From Arthrobacter sp. zg-Y820 (GTDB taxonomy: Bacteria; Actinomycetota; Actinomycetes; Actinomycetales; Micrococcaceae), in the NCBI RefSeq assembly GCF_030142155.1, contig NZ_CP126247.1, forward strand, positions 1,922,001 through 1,986,000: a DNA stretch of 64,000 nucleotides, read 5' to 3'. Shown here one piece after another: positions 59,013 through 64,000 of the stretch (positions within the stretch are counted from its first letter, which is position 1; every line of letters begins with the position of its first letter). The notes under the pieces were generated by a model. The model was given only the letters and a program-made list of their open reading frames with translations, was not told the origin of the DNA and did not search any database. The position numbers were made by a program, and so were the translations under genes.

Positions 59013-59927
59013 TTACTGCCCGGATGCGCCGTAAAGCCGGAGGCAGGTTTCTTCAAAGGCCAGGGTGCGGCGGGTTGGCTGCACGCCGTCGGAACGGACC
59101 AGCATTACTTCGATGGGCGGGAAGTCATCGGTCAGGGTGAGCACCGCCACCTGGCCGCCGGAATAGGTCAGGTCACTGTGCAGCCGCTGGTTCAGCACAG
59201 CGTAGCCGTGTCCCTTGGCCACGAATGACCGGACGGTTTCATATCCGGCGAAGCGGTGCCGGACGTTGGGCACCAGTCCGGCAAGGGTGTAGAGCTGCTC
59301 GTAGTATTCCCTGCTGTGGGGGAGGTCAAGCACCACCGACGGCTCACCGGCCAATTCCCGGAGGGCGACGCTCCGCTCCGGCCGGGTGGCGGCGGGATGT
59401 CCCGCGTGGACCAGCACATGCGGCGGCACACGCTCCAGCACCCTGGTGGTGAAGCCGGGACCTAGGCCTAGGCCGTAGGTCAGCGCAACGTCGCACTGTC
59501 CTTCCCGCAGGGCGGTCTGCAGCCCGGCCAGGTCCGTTTCCAGAATCGAGACAGCCACTCCGGGATGCTGGCGCTCAAAGGACTGGAGGATGGCCGGAAG
59601 CCGAAAAGGAGCCAGCGGTGAGAACACCCCAACCTTCAGTTCACCGACAACGCTGGCGGCAAGTCCCCGGGCCGACTCATAGAGCGAGTCGGCGTGTTCC
59701 AGGAAGACCCCGACATCCCCGGCCAGTTGCCGGCCGGCCGGTGTCAGCCGCAGGCCCCGCGCCAGACGCACAAACAGCTGGGTGGCGAGGCTGGCTTCGA
59801 GCTGGGTTATGGCTGTGGACAGGGCGGACTGCGTGATGCGCAGACGCTCGGCGGCCGCCGTCATGTTTTCCACCTCCGCCACCACGGCGAAATACCTCAG
59901 CTGGGTCAGTGTGAAGGGTTTCGGCAC
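59013..59927 (-). CDS. LysR-family transcriptional regulator
   Basis: This 304-residue LysR regulator has the N-terminal winged HTH FTLTQLRYFAVVAEVENMTAAAERLRITQSALSTAITQLEASL, seen as TAAAERLRITQSALSTAITQ, followed by the linker helix and a periplasmic-binding-protein-like effector domain (VGELKVGVFSPLAPF, ILETDLAGLQ, VLDLPHSREYYEQL). It lies between the transporter and PucR genes, transcribed with them on the minus strand. Three tandem 20-bp repeats precede its start. The effector is unknown, likely a substrate of the nearby catabolic enzymes. Confidence 0.92.
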   Translation of the reverse strand: MPKPFTLTQLRYFAVVAEVENMTAAAERLRITQSALSTAITQLEASLATQLFVRLARGLRLTPAGRQLAGDVGVFLEHADSLYESARGLAASVVGELKVGVFSPLAPFRLPAILQSFERQHPGVAVSILETDLAGLQTALREGQCDVALTYGLGLGPGFTTRVLERVPPHVLVHAGHPAATRPERSVALRELAGEPSVVLDLPHSREYYEQLYTLAGLVPNVRHRFAGYETVRSFVAKGHGYAVLNQRLHSDLTYSGGQVAVLTLTDDFPPIEVMLVRSDGVQPTRRTLAFEETCLRLYGASGQ

Positions 59928-59947
59928 GGCTCAGCGCTCGCATTCTG

Positions 59948-60007
59948 TTGGGTGGTTCCAGGCGGTGTTGGGTGGTACCAGACAGTGTTGGGTGGTTCCA
60001 GACAGTC
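59948..60007. repeat. three tandem 20-bp repeats upstream of lysR
   Basis: Units ttgggtggttccaggcggtg (59948-59967), ttgggtggtaccagacagtg (59968-59987) and ttgggtggttccagacagtc (59988-60007) run head to tail. Each contains TGGTWCCA and a T-N11-A (TTGGGTGGTTCCA), the LysR-box form. They fill the 78-bp gap between the pucR stop and the lysR start; the last two bases overlap the pucR stop. Confidence 0.85.
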
Positions 60008-61697
60008 ACAGGGCACGCAGCCGGTAAACGAGCAGGGCGACGTGCAGCGACGTCCGGGACTCGGCGTCGTCCAGGTCCACTGAGAGCAGTTCCTCCAGCC
60101 GGCTGAGCCGGGCGTATAGCGTCGGCCGGCTGAGGTAACTGCTCCGGGCCAGTGCGGTCTTGTTGCCGCCGGACTCCAGAAACTGCCCGAGCATCTCCAG
60201 ATAGCCGTGCTCGCCCCGGGCCTCGGCCTGCAGGACCCCGTGCAGCTCGGACTCGACGAACTGCTGGACACGCGGGTCCTTGCGGAGCAGGGCCAGGAGC
60301 CCCCGCAGCCGGATATCCGTGGCCCGATGGAAAAGCCGGTCCTGTCCGGGCAGCGTCGCAGCGGTTTCAGCGACGTGCGCCGCTTCATCGATGCCTGCCG
60401 CAGCTTCCAGCAGGGAGGCTTGCAGGCGTCCGACGCCAATGGTCCAGTGCCCGACGCCGATGGTCCAGTGTCCGGCGGCCGGAGCCTCCGGCCCGTCCTC
60501 CGCCGCCAGGGCCAGTGCGCCGGCGAGCGCGGTCAGCACCTCGTCCTCCAGCTGCTGCGAGGAAAGGGCCAGCAGCATGCCCACGGAGCCGGACCGGATG
60601 ACGGCACTGATGGCAGTGCAGGGAAGGGTCTTGAGGACGCGGGCGAGCTGCTCGAGCAGGGCACGTTCCTCCTGCTGCCCGGCTAGCGGGTCGCCGGACG
60701 GTTTTCCAGACGTCGGCGCGGCACCCTGAAAACCGGACGGTGAGCCGCTGCGGAAGACAACCGGAAGGTAGAAGGGCGAGCGCCGCAGGCCCAGCGCAGC
60801 AGCCCGGGTCTGGGCCTCGCCCTCACCCAGGCCGCGGGGCTGACGCAGTGCATTCAGGAGCCCGGCCTGTGCCTGCTGGTTCAGGTCATGCCGGTCCCGT
60901 TCCGCGAGCCGGTTGATGGCCAGGGTCTGGGCGGCGCGTTCGAGCACCATGGCGGCCGCGTCGTCGTCGTCCAGCGGCACCGGAACCACCAGCCGCCCCC
61001 ATACCTGGCCCCGCACGCCAACCGGAGTCTGAAGCCAGGCGCCGTCGCCCGTCCGGGACGTTTCGGCCGCGGAATGCGTGGTCCGCGACCGGCGTTCCCA
61101 GTCTTCCAGCAGCACTGCGGTCTCCAGCTGCCGGGCCGCATACGCCAGGACCAGGTGCGAGAGGTCCTCCAGCACCACCGGAGCGCCAATCATGGCCGCG
61201 GCCTGCTCCACCACCTGCTGCGTTCCCGCGCTTTCCAAGCTGAGCAGCGTGAACGCTTCATGCACGGCGCGGGCACGCTCCACCCGGCTCAGCTGCTCGG
61301 CCACGATGAGCCGGTGCACAATTTCGGTGATCTGGACAAAACGCACCCGGTGCCGGACGACGACGACGGGCAGGTCCGCGGTCAGCGCCGCCAGGTGCAG
61401 GGCATCCAGGCTGCGCTGCCGGTCGCCAACGGCCTCCATGATGAGGCCGGATGCCCCGGCGTCCTGCAGCGACCGCAGAAACGAGGCGGTCCGGCCGGGA
61501 TCCTTCTCCAGTTCCAGGCCCGTGGTGAGCACCAGCTCTCCGCCGGACAGCAGCCCGGAGACATCAAGGACCTCGCTGACATGGACCCAGCGCACCGGAT
61601 TGTCCAGGGCGGTGTTTTCCGGGCCCGGTCCGAGGATCCGCGGCGCGGCGTCGCGCAGGACGGGGAGGTCCAGAACGGACCGAACTGTGGGCAGCAT
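60006..61697 (-). CDS. PucR-family transcriptional regulator
   Basis: This 563-residue regulator has an N-terminal PucR domain (RSVLDLPVLRDAAPRIL, GPENTALDNPVRWVHVSEVLD, GELVLTTGLEL), a central GGDEF-related region, and the C-terminal HTH (ESGGNKTALARSSYLSRPTLYARLSRLEELL). Family members control purine, pyrimidine or amino-acid catabolism. A seven-residue direct repeat (GHWTIGV twice, from a 21-bp duplication at about 60429-60470) is present in the middle. It is divergent from mmsA and the aminotransferase across 166 bp, so it is the best candidate for their regulator. Confidence 0.9.
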   Translation of the reverse strand: MLPTVRSVLDLPVLRDAAPRILGPGPENTALDNPVRWVHVSEVLDVSGLLSGGELVLTTGLELEKDPGRTASFLRSLQDAGASGLIMEAVGDRQRSLDALHLAALTADLPVVVVRHRVRFVQITEIVHRLIVAEQLSRVERARAVHEAFTLLSLESAGTQQVVEQAAAMIGAPVVLEDLSHLVLAYAARQLETAVLLEDWERRSRTTHSAAETSRTGDGAWLQTPVGVRGQVWGRLVVPVPLDDDDAAAMVLERAAQTLAINRLAERDRHDLNQQAQAGLLNALRQPRGLGEGEAQTRAAALGLRRSPFYLPVVFRSGSPSGFQGAAPTSGKPSGDPLAGQQEERALLEQLARVLKTLPCTAISAVIRSGSVGMLLALSSQQLEDEVLTALAGALALAAEDGPEAPAAGHWTIGVGHWTIGVGRLQASLLEAAAGIDEAAHVAETAATLPGQDRLFHRATDIRLRGLLALLRKDPRVQQFVESELHGVLQAEARGEHGYLEMLGQFLESGGNKTALARSSYLSRPTLYARLSRLEELLSVDLDDAESRTSLHVALLVYRLRAL

Positions 61698-61863
61698 TTA
61701 CACAGGGTAAAGGAGGAAGAGAGAAGACTTACACATCGTTACTTTTGCCGACCCGCGGGAACCGCCAGACTGGACGAAACGCTCGCACGGCTGATTGACC
61801 GTCATCAGCACCGGCCGTCAGCCACCTCCGGTCACCGGCAACGACCCCTTCTCAAGGAGAACC
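61698..61863. promoter_or_regulatory. pucR/mmsA divergent promoter region
   Basis: This 166-bp gap holds TTTAC..GTAAA (61697-61701 / 61707-61711) next to the pucR start, and a second TTACACA at 61729. The ribosome site AAGGAG (61854-61859) precedes the TTG of mmsA. No stronger operator was identified. Confidence 0.5.
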
Positions 61864-63351
61864 TTGGACAGCATCAAGCACTGGATCAACGGCAGCTACG
61901 TTCCGGCCGGGTCGAACACGGCGCCGGTCACCAATCCGGCCACGGGCAAGGTCACCGGCCAGGTGTCCCTGGCCACCCGCGAAGAGGGCGCTGCCGCTGT
62001 CGCCGCGGCTGCGGCAGCCTTTCCCGGCTGGCGGGACACCTCCCTGGCCCGGCGGACGCAGATCCTCTTCGCCTTCCGCGAGCTCCTCAACGCCCGCAAG
62101 GGCGAGCTGGCCGCCATCCTGACGGCCGAACACGGCAAGGTGCTCAACGACGCCCTGGGTGAAGTGAGCCGCGGCCAGGAAGTGGTGGAATTTGCCTGCG
62201 GCATCCCGCACCTGCTGAAGGGCAGTTTCACCGAAAACGCTTCCACCAGCGTGGACGTGCATTCCGTTCGCCAGGCGCTGGGGCCGGTTGCGATCATCAG
62301 TCCCTTCAACTTCCCGGCCATGGTTCCCATGTGGTTCTTCCCCATTGCCCTGGCCGCCGGCAACACAGTGGTCCTGAAACCGAGCGAAAAGGACCCGAGC
62401 GCAGCCAATTGGCTGGCCGAGCTGTGGAAGGAAGCTGGACTGCCGGACGGCGTCTTCAACGTCCTGCACGGCGACAAGGTGGCGGTGGACACGCTCCTTA
62501 CCCACCCGGGCATCAAGGCCGTTTCCTTCGTCGGGTCGACGCCGATTGCCAAGTACGTGTATGAAACGGCAACAGCCAACGGCAAGCGGGTCCAGGCACT
62601 GGGCGGCGCCAAGAACCACATGATCGTCCTGCCCGACGCCGATCTGGACCTCGCCGCCGACGCGGCCGTCAACGCTGGCTTCGGCTCCGCCGGCGAGCGC
62701 TGCATGGCCATCTCGGCGCTGCTCGCGGTGGGAAACATCGCCGATGAGCTGGTGGCCAAGATCGCCGAGCGCACCAGGGAACTCCGCACCGGGGACGGCA
62801 GCCGCAACTGCGACATGGGGCCCCTGGTGACGGCGGCCCACCGGGACAAGGTGGCGGGTTACGTCGACGCCGGCGAGGCAGCCGGCGCCACCCTCGTAGT
62901 GGACGGCCGCACCGTCACTCCGGACGCCGAGGGCGACGGTTTCTTCGTTGGCCCCACGCTGTTCGACAACGTCGCACCGGAGATGTCGATCTACCGGGAT
63001 GAGATCTTCGGACCGGTCCTGTCGGTGGTCCGCGTGGACAGCTATGAGCAGGCGCTGCACCTGATCAACACCAACCCGTACGGCAACGGCACCGCGATTT
63101 TCACCAACGACGGCGGAGCGGCCCGCCGGTTCGAGAACGAGGTGGAGGTGGGCATGGTCGGCATCAATGTCCCGGTCCCCGTTCCCATGGCCTACTATTC
63201 CTTCGGTGGGTGGAAGAACTCACTTTTCGGCGACACCCATGCCCACGGAACCGAAGGCGTTGGCTTCTTCACCCGGGGCAAGGTGGTCACCACCCGTTGG
63301 CTGGATCCGAGCCACGGCGGAATCAACCTCGGCTTCCCGCAGAACGCCTGA
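61864..63351 (+). CDS. mmsA: CoA-acylating methylmalonate/malonate-semialdehyde dehydrogenase
   Basis: This 495-residue aldehyde dehydrogenase converts malonate or methylmalonate semialdehyde with CoA and NAD to acetyl- or propionyl-CoA. HWINGSYVPAGSNTAPVTNPATGKV starts the fold; SFVGSTPIAKYVYETA, LGGAKNHMIVLPDADLDLAAD and SAGERCMAISALLAVG (catalytic Cys) follow. GGAKNH, lacking the usual general-base Glu, is the MmsA hallmark. A TTG at 61864 with AAGGAG 5 bp upstream is preferred to ATG 61795, whose 23 added residues are unlike the family. The aminotransferase starts 27 bp downstream. Confidence 0.92.
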   Translation: MDSIKHWINGSYVPAGSNTAPVTNPATGKVTGQVSLATREEGAAAVAAAAAAFPGWRDTSLARRTQILFAFRELLNARKGELAAILTAEHGKVLNDALGEVSRGQEVVEFACGIPHLLKGSFTENASTSVDVHSVRQALGPVAIISPFNFPAMVPMWFFPIALAAGNTVVLKPSEKDPSAANWLAELWKEAGLPDGVFNVLHGDKVAVDTLLTHPGIKAVSFVGSTPIAKYVYETATANGKRVQALGGAKNHMIVLPDADLDLAADAAVNAGFGSAGERCMAISALLAVGNIADELVAKIAERTRELRTGDGSRNCDMGPLVTAAHRDKVAGYVDAGEAAGATLVVDGRTVTPDAEGDGFFVGPTLFDNVAPEMSIYRDEIFGPVLSVVRVDSYEQALHLINTNPYGNGTAIFTNDGGAARRFENEVEVGMVGINVPVPVPMAYYSFGGWKNSLFGDTHAHGTEGVGFFTRGKVVTTRWLDPSHGGINLGFPQNA

Positions 63352-63378
63352 CCCGGCCGCACCTGAAAGGTACTGGAT

Positions 63379-64000
63379 ATGACTTCCACGATCGACGGCG
63401 GAGCTCCGCCGCTGCTGGACGCTGAAGGCGCACGCCGCGCCTACGAGCTGGACCGCAAGCATGTCTTCCACTCCTGGTCCGCGCAGGACCTGCTGGATCC
63501 CATGGTCATCAGTGCGGCCTCCGGATCCCACGTGTGGGACGGGGACGGCAAGAAGTACCTGGACTTCTCTTCCCAGCTGGTCAACACCAACATCGGTCAC
63601 CAGCATCCCGCCGTCGTGTCCGCGATCGCCGCCCAGGCGGCGAAGCTGTGCACCATTGCGCCCAGCTACGTCAATGACGCGCGCTCCGAGGCGGCCCGGC
63701 TCATCGCGGAGCGGACGCCGGGGGAGCTGGACCGGATCTTCTTCACCAACGGCGGCGCCGACGCCAATGAGCACGCCGTACGCATGGCGCGCCTGCACAC
63801 CGGACGCCAGAAGGTGCTGTCGGCGTACCGCTCCTACCACGGCGGCACCCAGCTCGCCGTGAACCTCACCGGCGACCCCCGGCGCTGGTCGAACGACTCC
63901 GCCAGCACCGGCACCGTGCACTTCTTTCCGCCGTACCTGTACCGCACGGCGTTCCATTCCAGCACCGAGGCGGAGGAAAGCTCCCGCGCCCTGGAGCACC
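63379..64000 (+). CDS. class III aminotransferase (omega/beta-amino acid type), partial
   Basis: The first 207 codons of a PLP-dependent class III aminotransferase are visible; the gene runs off the window. DGKKYLDFSSQLVNTNIGHQHP, FTNGGADANEHAVRMARLHTG and YRSYHGGTQLAVNLTGDPRRW are typical of the N-terminal half; the PLP Lys lies beyond the edge. Transfer of the amino group from a beta- or omega-amino acid (beta-alanine, 3-aminoisobutyrate) would yield the semialdehyde used by MmsA upstream. ATG 63379 has GAAAGG upstream. Confidence 0.9.
   Translation, partial: MTSTIDGGAPPLLDAEGARRAYELDRKHVFHSWSAQDLLDPMVISAASGSHVWDGDGKKYLDFSSQLVNTNIGHQHPAVVSAIAAQAAKLCTIAPSYVNDARSEAARLIAERTPGELDRIFFTNGGADANEHAVRMARLHTGRQKVLSAYRSYHGGTQLAVNLTGDPRRWSNDSASTGTVHFFPPYLYRTAFHSSTEAEESSRALEH

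Overview
The window is high-GC DNA from an actinobacterium, most likely a member of the Micrococcaceae (Arthrobacter-like). Evidence for this is the strong G/C third-position bias, a DUF222/HNH endonuclease, a PhoA-type phosphatase, an RNase J and a KstR2-type steroid regulator. No rRNA, tRNA, CRISPR array, phage or insertion sequence was seen.

Layout. 1-2567: the tail of a peptide ABC transporter (end of one ATPase, a second ATPase, a lipoprotein binding protein). 2690-25838: a large steroid C/D-ring catabolic island. It holds recognisable counterparts of nearly the whole mycobacterial KstR2 regulon: fadD3, kstR2, ipdA/ipdB, fadE31 with two partner dehydrogenases, fadE30, ipdF, fadA6, echA20, ipdC, two further SDRs, a thiolase, an enoyl-CoA hydratase and a MaoC hydratase. 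They form five blocks, and every block has at least one copy of an 18-20 bp operator resembling the KstR2 site AnCAAGnnCTTGnT. The route implied is: HIP (the propionate-bearing C/D rings) is activated by FadD3; FadE30, IpdF and IpdC adjust ring oxidation; EchA20 and IpdAB open the rings; FadA6 and the other beta-oxidation enzymes shorten the product. ETF beta/alpha would collect the electrons from the dehydrogenases, and a proline/alanine-rich cytochrome b-like membrane protein follows immediately. The ipdAB pair is present twice. A small lipoprotein interrupts the island, and a Baeyer-Villiger-type monooxygenase with a divergent MarR regulator closes it.

28697-33618: RNase J, a SnoaL-like protein, a DinB-like protein, a RidA-family protein, a protein resembling the C-terminal domain of lantibiotic dehydratases, and an unknown protein with a Cys-rich tail. 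33786-41790: a complete kdp potassium operon (kdpF-A-B-C-D-E) preceded by an extra 27-residue membrane peptide. 41838-50044: an alkaline phosphatase/glycerophosphodiesterase fusion, an acetyltransferase remnant, a DUF2975/XRE pair with a perfect 35-bp palindrome in its promoter, DUF72, a YciO-type protein, a DUF222/HNH protein, a degraded AlkZ-like gene and a tandem-repeat region. 50045-54447: an SDR/TetR pair, a bifunctional penicillin-binding protein and a small repeat protein.

54413-64000: a nitrogen-compound catabolic region with an amidase, an M20 carbamoyl-amidohydrolase, an MHS-type MFS transporter, LysR and PucR regulators, methylmalonate-semialdehyde dehydrogenase and a class III aminotransferase that runs off the end. 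The set would fit beta-ureido acid to beta-amino acid to semialdehyde to acyl-CoA, as in reductive pyrimidine breakdown. That pathway assignment is inference.
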